Shown: piece by piece, positions 1 through 6,009 of the stretch | Layout: each line of letters begins with the position of its first letter | Position numbering within the stretch: position 1 is the stretch's first letter | Assembly (NCBI GenBank): GCA_003694465.1 | Contig: RFKM01000064.1 | Location: 1 to 8,457, forward strand | DNA from: Alphaproteobacteria bacterium | GTDB taxonomy: Bacteria; Pseudomonadota; Alphaproteobacteria; Rhodobacterales; Rhodobacteraceae | Length of the DNA stretch: 8,457 nucleotides | Direction of reading: 5' to 3' | The notes under the pieces: model-generated | Databases searched by the model: none | What the model saw: the letters and a program-made list of their open reading frames with translations, nothing else | Told to the model about the DNA's origin: nothing | Made by a program: the position numbers and the translations under genes

Positions 1-12
1 GTTCTTGGTCAT
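1..12 (-). CDS. possible start of a gene cut by the left edge
   Basis: On the minus strand an ATG (position 12 down to 10) begins a reading frame coding Met-Thr-Lys-Asn before the window ends. It overlaps the TGA stop of the preceding small ORF as ATGA, the usual geometry of translationally coupled genes. GAGG lies about eight bases upstream and could serve as a weak ribosome binding site. Four codons give no clue to function, and the frame may not be coding at all. Confidence 0.2.
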
Positions 13-116
13 GGCCGGCCTCGGCGGCGGTAGACGGGGCGCTGCCCCTGCCGCTTGCGGGTCGGGGTTCCAGCCCCGAAAGGGTCGAGAGCCGGTCCGA
101 TGTTCTTCGTAGACAT
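9..116 (-). CDS. candidate small ORF, 35 residues, basic C-terminus
   Basis: This short minus-strand frame starts at ATG 116 and stops with TGA at 11-9. The product begins MSTKNIGPALDPFGAG and ends in a strongly basic stretch rich in Arg, Lys and Gln (RKRQGQRPVYRRRGRP). A good Shine-Dalgarno-like AAGGGGG lies about six to seven bases before the start. The stop overlaps a further ATG as ATGA, so the ORF may be coupled to the next gene. It has no signal peptide or membrane segment, and the basic tail would suit nucleic-acid or ribosome contact, but that is only inference. I do not recognise the family. In GC-rich DNA a 35-codon frame can occur by chance, so this rests mainly on the ribosome site and the overlap. 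Confidence 0.35.
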   Translation of the reverse strand: MSTKNIGPALDPFGAGTPTRKRQGQRPVYRRRGRP

Positions 117-153
117 GCCGCACCCCCTTCTTTCCTGACCTTGCCAGTCTTGG

Positions 154-165
154 CCCGAAATCGGG
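154..165. repeat. short inverted repeat CCCGA-AA-TCGGG
   Basis: Two five-base arms (154-158 and 161-165) flank an AA spacer, about 40 bases upstream of the candidate small ORF start on the minus strand. It could be a small operator or leader hairpin. At this GC content such a short repeat may be chance. Confidence 0.25.
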
Positions 166-245
166 TCGGTCGCGCGCGCTATCGTGGCGAAAACGCGGCA
201 AGAGGGGCGAATTTTACCGGATGCGCGGCGCGGTGCGGTTTTCGC

Positions 246-1871
246 TCACGGATGCCAGACGAGTTCCTTGTCGACCGGCCAGCTCAGGCTGACGGTGATC
301 TCGACCTCGCGCTTCTCGCCGGGGGCGAGGGTCATGTCCCAGGCCGCGACGCCGCGCTTGTGGTCGACATCGGTTTCGTCCGGCGCGGGGCGGGCGTTGA
401 CCCGGACCGCGAGGTCTTCCTGTTCCGAGAAGGGCAGGGGGTAGAGGGCGCGCACCTCTTGTGCCTCGCCGGTCAGGTTCTCGACGGTAAAAACGATCTT
501 CTGCGCGCGGGTGTTGGACTTGCTGATCAGCCCGGTGTCGCCTTCTTCGTTGCGCTCGAAGCGGGTGGCCAGACGGATGCCCTCGATCGGGCCGAAGCCC
601 ATGCGCGCCTCGGCGCCGGCGGGGATGAGGTCGATCGCCGCGTTCCCGACGAGGTGGCCGTCGCGCAGGAAATTCGCCAGTCCCGGCAGCAGGGGCTCGG
701 GCGTCGTGTTGGTGACATCGGCCACGACGAAGGCGGTGCTGTCGTGGCGCGGGCTGGCCAGCAGTTGCACGCGGGCGGCAAGCGAAAGCGTGTCGAGCCC
801 GAGTTCGGCCTCTTCGCCGTCGGCGATGGTGACCTTCTCGGGATAGACGTAGGAGACCGACAGCCCGTCGATCTCGAGCCCGGCATTGATCGTCTTGGCC
901 GCGGCCATCGGTGCAGGCGCCACCTCCGCCATCGGCGCGGTGGCCATGTCGGTGGACGGGGCAAGGCGAAGCGTGCGCGGGTCTTCGATCCGCGCCCGGT
1001 CGGGCTGCACCTCGGAAGGCGCCACCGCGCCCGTCGGGCGCGCGGTGGCAAGGGTCAGGGAAACGTCGGCCCAGGCCATGCCGCTGTCCTGACGGAGATG
1101 GACCTTGCGGGCGATGTCGAGCCGGCCGGCGGCGCGGTCGAGGGCAAGGTCATAGCCCATTTCCCACCAGGCGTTCGGGTTGAACTCGGTCAGCTCGAAG
1201 CTGACCGATCCGGCGGTGGCGACATCGACGTCGAAGGCCAGCACGTCTTCATGATCGGCGGGGGGCGAGAGGCGCTCGAAGGCGGCGCGCGCATCCTCGA
1301 GGCGGGCGGCGATGGCCTTGGCCTCTTCGCGCAGCGGCCGAAGCCTTGCGCGGGCCGAAACGAGCGCCGCCTTCGTTTCGCGCGTGTCGCGGGTGAGCAT
1401 GTCGGCGAGGGCGACAATGGCCGAAGCGTCGTCGCCCTCGCCGGGGAGAACGTCATCGAGAAATTTCAGCCGGGCGCGCAGGGCATCGACCTCGGCCCGG
1501 GCGGTGGCGATCTCGTCGCGCCGGCTGGCAAGGGCGTCTTCGAGGTCGCGCACGGTCTGCCATGCCTCGGCCTGCGCCGGGGTGAACAGCGCCTCCCGGT
1601 CGATCGGTGCGTTGCCCCTGAGATTCAGCGCCCCGAGCGTCACGCCGTCGCTGGCGCGGATGCGCGGCAGGGCGGCAAGGTCTTCGGCGCCGGGGTAGGC
1701 CAGTCGGATCCGGTGCCGGCCGGCGGGCAGATCGAGCACCGCCCGATGGACCAGCTCGGCGCCGTCGGGATAGACGGTCACCGCCGCGACCGGCGCCTGG
1801 GTCAGAAAGTCCTCCGCCGAGGCCGGCGAGGCGGCCAGGATGGCAAACAGCGAGGCAGCAACGAGACGCAT
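246..1871 (-). CDS. secreted MuiA-like protein with DUF4140 and DUF4139 domains
   Basis: The product has 541 residues. Residues 1-19 form a clear Sec signal peptide with an Ala-Ser-Ala cleavage site, so the mature protein should be periplasmic or surface-exposed. A DUF4140-type beta domain follows at about residues 26-95 (starting PVAAVTVYPDGAELVHR). Residues 100-205 are helical, rich in Arg, Glu and Ala, and look like a coiled coil. The C-terminal half, about 222-541, matches DUF4139; it includes the conserved WEMGYDLALD, the LLASPRHDSTAF stretch and a terminal PGEKREVEITVSLSWP. An Ala/Pro/Met-rich linker at about 309-326 interrupts it. This is the architecture of the 'mucoidy inhibitor A' family, whose biochemical role is unknown. 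I chose ATG 1871 over the upstream in-frame ATG 1904 because AAGGA sits six bases before it, it begins the signal peptide directly, and the promoter -10 candidate overlaps 1904. It lies 132 bp after asd on the same strand but probably has its own promoter. Confidence 0.88.
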   Translation of the reverse strand: MRLVAASLFAILAASPASAEDFLTQAPVAAVTVYPDGAELVHRAVLDLPAGRHRIRLAYPGAEDLAALPRIRASDGVTLGALNLRGNAPIDREALFTPAQAEAWQTVRDLEDALASRRDEIATARAEVDALRARLKFLDDVLPGEGDDASAIVALADMLTRDTRETKAALVSARARLRPLREEAKAIAARLEDARAAFERLSPPADHEDVLAFDVDVATAGSVSFELTEFNPNAWWEMGYDLALDRAAGRLDIARKVHLRQDSGMAWADVSLTLATARPTGAVAPSEVQPDRARIEDPRTLRLAPSTDMATAPMAEVAPAPMAAAKTINAGLEIDGLSVSYVYPEKVTIADGEEAELGLDTLSLAARVQLLASPRHDSTAFVVADVTNTTPEPLLPGLANFLRDGHLVGNAAIDLIPAGAEARMGFGPIEGIRLATRFERNEEGDTGLISKSNTRAQKIVFTVENLTGEAQEVRALYPLPFSEQEDLAVRVNARPAPDETDVDHKRGVAAWDMTLAPGEKREVEITVSLSWPVDKELVWHP

Positions 1872-1902
1872 GGCGGATCCTTTCATGGCCGGGTCTGCCG
1901 CC

Positions 1903-1930
1903 ATGCTAACGCCGCCCCCGCGCGCCTCAA
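1903..1930 (-). promoter_or_regulatory. candidate sigma-70 promoter for the DUF4139 gene
   Basis: Read on the minus strand there is TTGAGG (1930-1925), a 16-base spacer and TAGCAT (1908-1903). Each hexamer matches four of six consensus bases. Transcription would start near 1896, giving a leader of about 25 bases before ATG 1871. Its place between the asd stem-loop and the gene supports independent transcription. Confidence 0.45.
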
Positions 1931-1956
1931 AGGCCGCTGATGCCGCATCGGCGGAA

Positions 1957-1995
1957 GCTGGCGCGCGAGGGCATCCGTGCCCGCCCCGCGCCAGC
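1957..1995 (-). terminator. nested stem-loop just after asd, probable terminator
   Basis: A perfect nine-base inverted repeat (1957-1965 and 1987-1995, GCTGGCGCG/CGCGCCAGC) encloses a second hairpin, GGGCA-N4-TGCCC, at 1969-1982. It begins nine bases after the asd stop codon. There is no run of T residues after it on the minus strand, so it is not a textbook intrinsic terminator. It could stop polymerase weakly or protect the asd mRNA 3' end. Confidence 0.55.
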
Positions 1996-2003
1996 CGCCG
2001 GTC

Positions 2004-3026
2004 TCAGCCCTTCTTCAGCACCTCGCGCCCGAGCAGTTCGGCGATCTGAACCGCGTTCAGCGCCGCGCCCTTGCGCAGGTTGTCGGACACGCACCACAGG
2101 TTCAGCCCGTTCTCGACGGTGCTGTCCTGACGGATGCGGCTGATGAAGGTTGCATAGTCGCCCACGCATTCGACGGGGGTGACGTAGCCGCCGTCCTCGC
2201 GCTTGTCGACAACGAGGATGCCCGGCGCCTCGCGCAGGATCTCGCGGGCCTCGTCCTCGTCGAGGAAGTCCTCGAACTCGATGTTGATCGCCTCGGAATG
2301 GCCAACGAAGACCGGCACGCGCACGCAGGTGGCCGTGACCTTGATCGCCGGATCGACGATCTTCTTGGTCTCGGCGACCATCTTCCACTCTTCCTTCGTC
2401 GAGCCGTCGTCCATGAACACGTCGATATGGGGGATGACGTTGAAGGCGATCTGCTTGGTGAATTTCGAGGGCGCCTTTTCCTGGCCGGGCACATACATGC
2501 CCTTGGTCTGGTCCCATAGCTCGTCCATCCCTTCCTTGCCGGCGCCCGACACCGACTGGTAGGTGCTCACCACCACGCGCTTGATGCGGGCGCGGTCGTG
2601 CAGGGGCTTGAGCGCCACCACCATCTGCGCCGTCGAGCAATTCGGGTTGGCGATGATGTTCTTCTTCGCATAGCCGTGGATCGCCTGCGGGTTCACCTCG
2701 GGCACGATCAGCGGAATGTCCGGGTCGTAGCGGTAGAGCGACGAGTTGTCGATCACCGTGCAGCCGGCGGCGGCGGCCTTCGGGGCATATTGCTTCGTCG
2801 CCTCCGAGCCGACGGCAAACAGGGCCATGTCCCAGCCGGTGAAATCGAACTGGTCGAGGTCCTGGGTCTTGAGGGTCTTGTCGCCGAAGCTGACTTCGGT
2901 GCCGAGCGAGCGGCGCGAGGCGAGCGCGGCAATCTCATCGACGGGAAACTGGCGCTCGGCCAGGATGTTCAGCATTTCGCGGCCCACGTTGCCCGTGGCG
3001 CCGACGACGACGACCTTGTAGCCCAT
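2004..3026 (-). CDS. asd: aspartate-semialdehyde dehydrogenase
   Basis: This 340-residue cytoplasmic enzyme converts L-aspartyl-4-phosphate to L-aspartate-4-semialdehyde with NADPH. That step feeds lysine/diaminopimelate, threonine, methionine and isoleucine synthesis, and so also peptidoglycan. The N-terminal nucleotide-binding loop GATGNVG is at residues 9-15. The catalytic Cys is residue 130 in NPNCSTAQ. SGAGKEG is at 160-166, and the active-site segment RVPVFVGHSEAINIEFE places the acid/base His at 243. Length and order fit bacterial Asd. ATG 3026 was chosen because AGAAGGAG lies about six bases upstream and the protein then begins MGYKVVVVGATGNVG, as in the family. The same frame stays open for hundreds of codons upstream, antisense to the helicase, but that is not coding. 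The gene diverges from the helicase gene. A palindrome lies in its leader and a stem-loop follows it. Confidence 0.97.
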   Translation of the reverse strand: MGYKVVVVGATGNVGREMLNILAERQFPVDEIAALASRRSLGTEVSFGDKTLKTQDLDQFDFTGWDMALFAVGSEATKQYAPKAAAAGCTVIDNSSLYRYDPDIPLIVPEVNPQAIHGYAKKNIIANPNCSTAQMVVALKPLHDRARIKRVVVSTYQSVSGAGKEGMDELWDQTKGMYVPGQEKAPSKFTKQIAFNVIPHIDVFMDDGSTKEEWKMVAETKKIVDPAIKVTATCVRVPVFVGHSEAINIEFEDFLDEDEAREILREAPGILVVDKREDGGYVTPVECVGDYATFISRIRQDSTVENGLNLWCVSDNLRKGAALNAVQIAELLGREVLKKG

Positions 3027-3045
3027 CTGGCTCTCCTTCTCATGA

Positions 3046-3057
3046 GTCTGGTCAGAC
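3046..3057. promoter_or_regulatory. palindrome GTCTG-GT-CAGAC in the asd leader
   Basis: Five-base arms (3046-3050 and 3053-3057) with a two-base spacer lie 20-31 bases upstream of the asd start codon. They sit just downstream of the likely asd promoter, so the site would be transcribed near the mRNA 5' end. It could be an operator or a small 5' hairpin; chance is possible. Confidence 0.3.
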
Positions 3058-3066
3058 CGGCGGCGC

Positions 3067-3094
3067 TGATAGCGCAATCCGGCGCCCGGCGAAA
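3067..3094 (-). promoter_or_regulatory. weak promoter candidate for asd
   Basis: On the minus strand CTATCA (3072-3067) resembles a -10 element and TTTCGC (3094-3089) lies 16 bases upstream as a poor -35. Transcription would begin near 3060, about 34 bases before the start codon. The -35 matches consensus badly, so the assignment is tentative. Confidence 0.3.
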
Positions 3095-3113
3095 GGGGGC
3101 GGATCGGGGGGCG

Positions 3114-3142
3114 TTGACTTGTCGCGCCCGACCTGCGATAGC
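3114..3142 (+). promoter_or_regulatory. sigma-70 promoter reading towards the DEAD-box helicase
   Basis: TTGACT (3114-3119, five of six consensus bases), a 17-base spacer and GATAGC (3137-3142) form a promoter typical of Rhodobacterales, where -10 elements are often GC-shifted. It is the best promoter match I see in the window. Transcription would start near 3149, leaving a leader of about 235 bases before the helicase start at 3384. Confidence 0.6.
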
Positions 3143-3148
3143 GGTGCA

Positions 3149-3383
3149 TCACTCCGGTGGCCGCGTGAGCCACCCGCCGGGCGCGACATGGCGTATCGCG
3201 GCGCGGGGTGAGACGGGGGCGCGCAAGGCGCCCCGCAACGGTTCCCAGATCACGCGGGGGGGCAACGCGCCGGACGGCGGCGGGCACGGGCCCGGCGCGA
3301 GGCCGCAAGCGCGCACCTTGGAAACCGGCGCAACCCCGCGCCAGACCCGCGACCATGCAGCGCCGTGCTGCGGAAAGACACTC
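3149..3383 (+). other. long structured leader of the helicase gene
   Basis: No conventional gene fits in this stretch between the predicted transcription start and the helicase. It holds a strong hairpin at 3216-3234 (GGGGCGC, five-base loop, GCGCCCC), a second at 3327-3342 (GGCGC, six-base loop, GCGCC) and two tiny ORFs. One is MAYRGAG from 3188; the other is the ten-codon frame at 3355. Neither hairpin is followed by a T run. Long leaders on cold-inducible DEAD-box helicase genes can carry feedback control, as is known for csdA/deaD in enterobacteria; that such control operates here is inference. A small RNA in this region is an alternative. Confidence 0.4.
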
Positions 3384-3387
3384 ATGA
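3355..3387 (+). CDS. possible ten-codon upstream ORF overlapping the helicase start
   Basis: ATG 3355 opens a frame coding MQRRAAERHS whose TGA stop (3385-3387) overlaps the helicase ATG (3384-3386) as ATGA. If translated, it would feed ribosomes directly onto the helicase start. No clear ribosome binding site precedes it, and a frame this short may be accidental. Confidence 0.2.
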   Translation: MQRRAAERHS

Positions 3388-4646
3388 CCACATTCGAATC
3401 GCTCGGGCTCGCCCCGAAACTGCTCGCCGCCGTCGAGGCCGCGGGATATGACCGCCCGACCCCGATCCAGATCAAGGCGATCCCGCTCGTGCTCGACGGG
3501 CACGACGTGATGGGCCTTGCCCAGACCGGCACCGGCAAGACGGCCGCCTTCGGCCTGCCGCTCATCCACCGGCTGATGGAGCGCCACGACCGGCGCGCGC
3601 CGAAAACCACCCGCGCGCTGATCCTCGCCCCGACTCGCGAACTGGTGAACCAGATCGCCGAGAACCTTCATGCCTATGTGAAGGGCACCCACCTGAAGGT
3701 GGTGACGGTGGTCGGCGGCGTGTCGATCAACCGGCAGGCCAATGCCCTTGCCGGCGGCACCGACATTCTCGTCGCCACGCCCGGCCGGCTCATCGACCTG
3801 ATGGACCGGGGCGCCGTGCGCCTCGACGCCGCCACCTTCCTCGTGCTCGACGAGGCCGATCACATGCTCGACATGGGGTTCATCCATGCCCTGCGGAAGA
3901 TCGCGCCGAAACTGGGCACGCCCCGCCAGACCATGCTGTTCTCGGCGACCATGCCGAAGGACATGGAAGAAATCGCCGCCACCTACCTGACCGATCCGGC
4001 GCGGGTTCAGGTCTCGCCTCCGGGCAAGGCTGCCGACAAGATCGTGCAGGGGGTGCATTGGGCCGCCGACAAGGCCGACAAGACCGCGATTCTGAAATCC
4101 TGTCTTGCCGACTCGCCCGAGGGGCGGGCGCTGGTCTTCTCGCGCACCAAGCACGGCGCCGAGCGGCTGATGAAACACCTCGTCGCCGAGGGGTTCGACG
4201 CGGTCTCGATCCACGGCAACAAGAGCCAGGGCCAGCGCGAACGCGCCCTTGCCGCCTTCCGCGACGGGCGCGCGCGCATTCTCGTCGCCACCGACGTTGC
4301 CGCCCGCGGGATCGACATCCCCGGCGTTTCGCACGTTTACAACTACGACCTGCCGGAAGTGGCCGAGAATTATGTCCACCGGATCGGCCGCACCGCGCGG
4401 GCCGGCGCCGAGGGGGATGCCATCGCGCTTGTCACCGGCGAGGAGATCGGCCTGTTGCGCCAGATCGAGAAGGTGATGAAGGTCGAAATTCCGGTTGTCG
4501 GCGGCGAGCGCCCCGAAGAGGTCGATCCGCCGAAACGTGGGCAGCGGGGGCGCGGCGGGCGCTCCGGCGGGCAGCAGCCGGCCAATGCCCCCGGCAAATC
4601 CGGCGGGGCGCGCCGGCGCCGCGGGCGCACCCGGCGCGCCGCCTGA
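3384..4646 (+). CDS. rhlE: RhlE-type DEAD-box ATP-dependent RNA helicase
   Basis: The 420-residue cytoplasmic protein should unwind short RNA duplexes with ATP, acting in ribosome assembly and RNA turnover. All core motifs are present: the Q motif FESLGLAP...PTPIQ (4-29), motif I AQTGTGKT (46-53), PTREL (83-87), TPGR (132-135), DEAD (156-159), SAT (187-189), VFSRTKHGAE (251-260), ATDVAARGID (302-311) and HRIGRTARAG (332-341). The tail after residue 375 is low-complexity and basic, with Arg-Gly repeats, and probably adds RNA affinity. The N-terminus closely resembles RhlE, which is why I prefer that subgroup to DeaD or SrmB. ATG 3384 begins exactly at the family N-terminus, with a modest GGAAAG about eight bases upstream. 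The frame is open far upstream, but that part is not helicase-like. It is divergent from asd and convergent with the MFS gene. Confidence 0.95.
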   Translation: MTTFESLGLAPKLLAAVEAAGYDRPTPIQIKAIPLVLDGHDVMGLAQTGTGKTAAFGLPLIHRLMERHDRRAPKTTRALILAPTRELVNQIAENLHAYVKGTHLKVVTVVGGVSINRQANALAGGTDILVATPGRLIDLMDRGAVRLDAATFLVLDEADHMLDMGFIHALRKIAPKLGTPRQTMLFSATMPKDMEEIAATYLTDPARVQVSPPGKAADKIVQGVHWAADKADKTAILKSCLADSPEGRALVFSRTKHGAERLMKHLVAEGFDAVSIHGNKSQGQRERALAAFRDGRARILVATDVAARGIDIPGVSHVYNYDLPEVAENYVHRIGRTARAGAEGDAIALVTGEEIGLLRQIEKVMKVEIPVVGGERPEEVDPPKRGQRGRGGRSGGQQPANAPGKSGGARRRRGRTRRAA

Positions 4647-4658
4647 CCCGTTCGGGAT

Positions 4659-4704
4659 GCGCGCGCGGCCGGGAGCGGGGAAGACCCCCGCCTTCGGCGC
4701 GCGC
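4659..4704. terminator. compound hairpin between convergent genes, likely bidirectional terminator
   Basis: An outer eight-base repeat GCGCGCGC (4659-4666 with 4697-4704) encloses an inner stem GCGGGG/CCCCGC (4675-4680 with 4686-4691, five-base loop). It fills nearly all of the 58-base gap between the helicase stop and the transporter stop, so it could end both transcripts. The very stable GC stem lacks a T run on either side. Confidence 0.5.
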
Positions 4705-5886
4705 TCAGTCCAGCCGGTCGCGGCTGAACAGGTAGATCAGCGTGCCGGCCAGCACCGGCAGGGCGAAGAAGGCAAACAGCGCCCGGTAGGCGGCGACGGG
4801 ATCGCCCCCCGCCTGGGCCGCCTGGAACACCCAGCCCGACGAGAACTGGAACAGCCCGACCCCGCCGATGCCGAACAGGTTGAGCAGCGTCACCCCGCGC
4901 CCGGTCAGGTTGGCGGGGAAGAAGCTGCGGGCATGGGCCATGATCATCGGGAAGGACGAGCCGAACAGCCCCGCCGCCGCCATCAGCGCGGTCGAGGCCC
5001 AGACGCTGCTCGCCGGAGCCAGCCAGAGCCCGAAGAGCGCCGTCGCCGAGGCGAGGTTGCCGCCGAAGACCACCCATTTGCGGGTGCCCAGCAGCCGGTC
5101 GAGCGGGCCATAGGCGAAATTTCCGACGATCATCGCAATGCCCATGACCAGCGTCACCTGCCCGATGCCGGTCGCGTCCATGCCGAAGATGTCGGCGAGA
5201 TAGGGCCCGGCCCAGAGCCCGCGCAGCCCGGCCGACGGCGCATAATTGACGAACATCAACGGAAACATGACCCAGAGCGCCGGCATCTTCAGCAATGTCA
5301 GCAGCGAGCCGGGCTGGCTGGCATGATCGGGCGCGCGGGCCGGGTCGCGCACGAAGATGAAGATGAGCGCCGCCACCGCCAGCGTTATGGCCGACAGCGC
5401 CCAGAGGGTTTCGCGCCAGCCGAAACTGCTCACCGCCCATGCCATCGGCAGGCTTCCGGCAAGGTTGCCGAGGCTGCCCACCCCGATCACCGCGCCGGCG
5501 AGGGTGCCGAACAGGCGCGGCGATGCCAGCTTGGCAATGGTGAAATACGAGGCCATCAGCACCGGCGCGCAGCCCGCGCCCAGCAGCACCATTGCCGCCT
5601 GGATATGCCAGGGCTGGCTGGCGAGGGCGAACACCGCCGCGCCGCCGCCCCCGCCAAGGGCCAGAAGCCCCGCCGCGGTTCGGCGCGGCCCGATATGGTC
5701 GAGCGCCCAGCCGACCGGCAGCTGGAACAGCGCGAAGGTCAGGAACCACAGGCCCGAGGCCCGGCTCAGCGACTCCGCCGTCGCCCCGATCTCGGCCGAA
5801 AGCACCGGCGTCATCACCGGCAGGAAGGCGCGGTAGAACTGGCTCAGCACATAGCCGATCACGAGAATGAAGATGCTGGCGCGCAT
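4705..5886 (-). CDS. major facilitator superfamily transporter
   Basis: This 393-residue inner-membrane protein has about twelve hydrophobic segments in two halves. A loop motif G-x-x-x-D-x-x-G-x-R-R follows the second segment (GWALDHIGPRR, residues 59-69), and its counterpart GPLDRLLGTRK is at 260-270. Both are hallmarks of secondary transporters driven by ion gradients. A polar central loop at about 181-200 separates the halves. The substrate cannot be read from the sequence; the divergent MarR gene suggests export or uptake of a small, perhaps aromatic or toxic, molecule. ATG 5886 was preferred to ATG 5925 because GGAGAGG lies five bases upstream and the first membrane segment (RASIFILVIGYVLSQFY) begins directly. 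Confidence 0.88.
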   Translation of the reverse strand: MRASIFILVIGYVLSQFYRAFLPVMTPVLSAEIGATAESLSRASGLWFLTFALFQLPVGWALDHIGPRRTAAGLLALGGGGGAAVFALASQPWHIQAAMVLLGAGCAPVLMASYFTIAKLASPRLFGTLAGAVIGVGSLGNLAGSLPMAWAVSSFGWRETLWALSAITLAVAALIFIFVRDPARAPDHASQPGSLLTLLKMPALWVMFPLMFVNYAPSAGLRGLWAGPYLADIFGMDATGIGQVTLVMGIAMIVGNFAYGPLDRLLGTRKWVVFGGNLASATALFGLWLAPASSVWASTALMAAAGLFGSSFPMIMAHARSFFPANLTGRGVTLLNLFGIGGVGLFQFSSGWVFQAAQAGGDPVAAYRALFAFFALPVLAGTLIYLFSRDRLD

Positions 5887-5918
5887 GGAAGCCTCTCCGA
5901 AACCGCAGACCGCTTCAC

Positions 5919-5980
5919 TTGGCACGAGCCCGCGGCCGAGGGCAAGAGCGGGCTTGCGCCGGGGCGGGCGCTGCGGTCAA
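5919..5980. promoter_or_regulatory. symmetric divergent promoter/operator region between MFS and MarR genes
   Basis: An inverted repeat GCAAG-N6-CTTGC (5942-5946 and 5953-5957) lies in the 123-base gap. Exactly 17 bases outside each arm is a -35-like hexamer: TTGGCA (5919-5924) reading right and TTGACC (5980-5975) reading left. Each repeat arm therefore sits where the -10 element of a divergent promoter would be, and both halves share one centre near 5949.5. The -10 hexamers themselves (GCAAGA, GCAAGC) match consensus poorly. MarR dimers usually bind palindromes of 16-20 bases overlapping promoters, so this is the best operator candidate. Confidence 0.45.
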
Positions 5981-5987
5981 ATCGGGC

Positions 5988-5999
5988 GGCAAGGGCAAG
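5988..5999 (+). repeat. tandem GGCAAG-GGCAAG
   Basis: Two copies of GGCAAG lie end to end (5988-5993, 5994-5999) ten bases before the MarR start codon. The same hexamer occurs at 5941-5946 as the left part of the operator-like repeat. They may be extra half-sites for autoregulation, though they also overlap the ribosome-binding region. Confidence 0.3.
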
Positions 6000-6009
6000 C
6001 GAGGGCGCC

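Noticed and set aside
187..245. Inverted repeat GCGAAAAC (187-194) and GTTTTCGC (238-245) next to the DUF4139 stop
   Set aside because: The 43-base loop and eight-base arms make a weak terminator, and no T run or inner stem supports it; probably chance.
141..1940. A 599-codon open frame on the plus strand opposite the DUF4139 gene
   Set aside because: It is an antisense shadow caused by high GC. The opposite strand has a signal peptide, recognised domains and a ribosome binding site, while this translation is low-complexity Gly/Arg-rich.
2598..3383. A long N-terminal extension of the helicase frame, antisense to asd
   Set aside because: The extension resembles no helicase domain, the Q motif begins right after ATG 3384, and the promoter lies at 3114-3142 inside it.
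3027..4379. The asd frame stays open for about 450 codons upstream, antisense to the helicase
   Set aside because: Asd begins at its normal family N-terminus at 3026 with a strong ribosome site. The upstream translation is antisense to a well-supported helicase.
5920..5935. TGGCACG resembling the -24 part of a sigma-54 promoter
   Set aside because: The required GC at -12 is absent; the corresponding bases are CGCGG instead of TTGCA/T.
4495..6009. A roughly 500-codon extension of the MarR frame across the MFS gene
   Set aside because: It is antisense to a clear twelve-segment transporter and has Arg/Gln/Pro-rich low-complexity translation; MarR proteins are about 150 residues.
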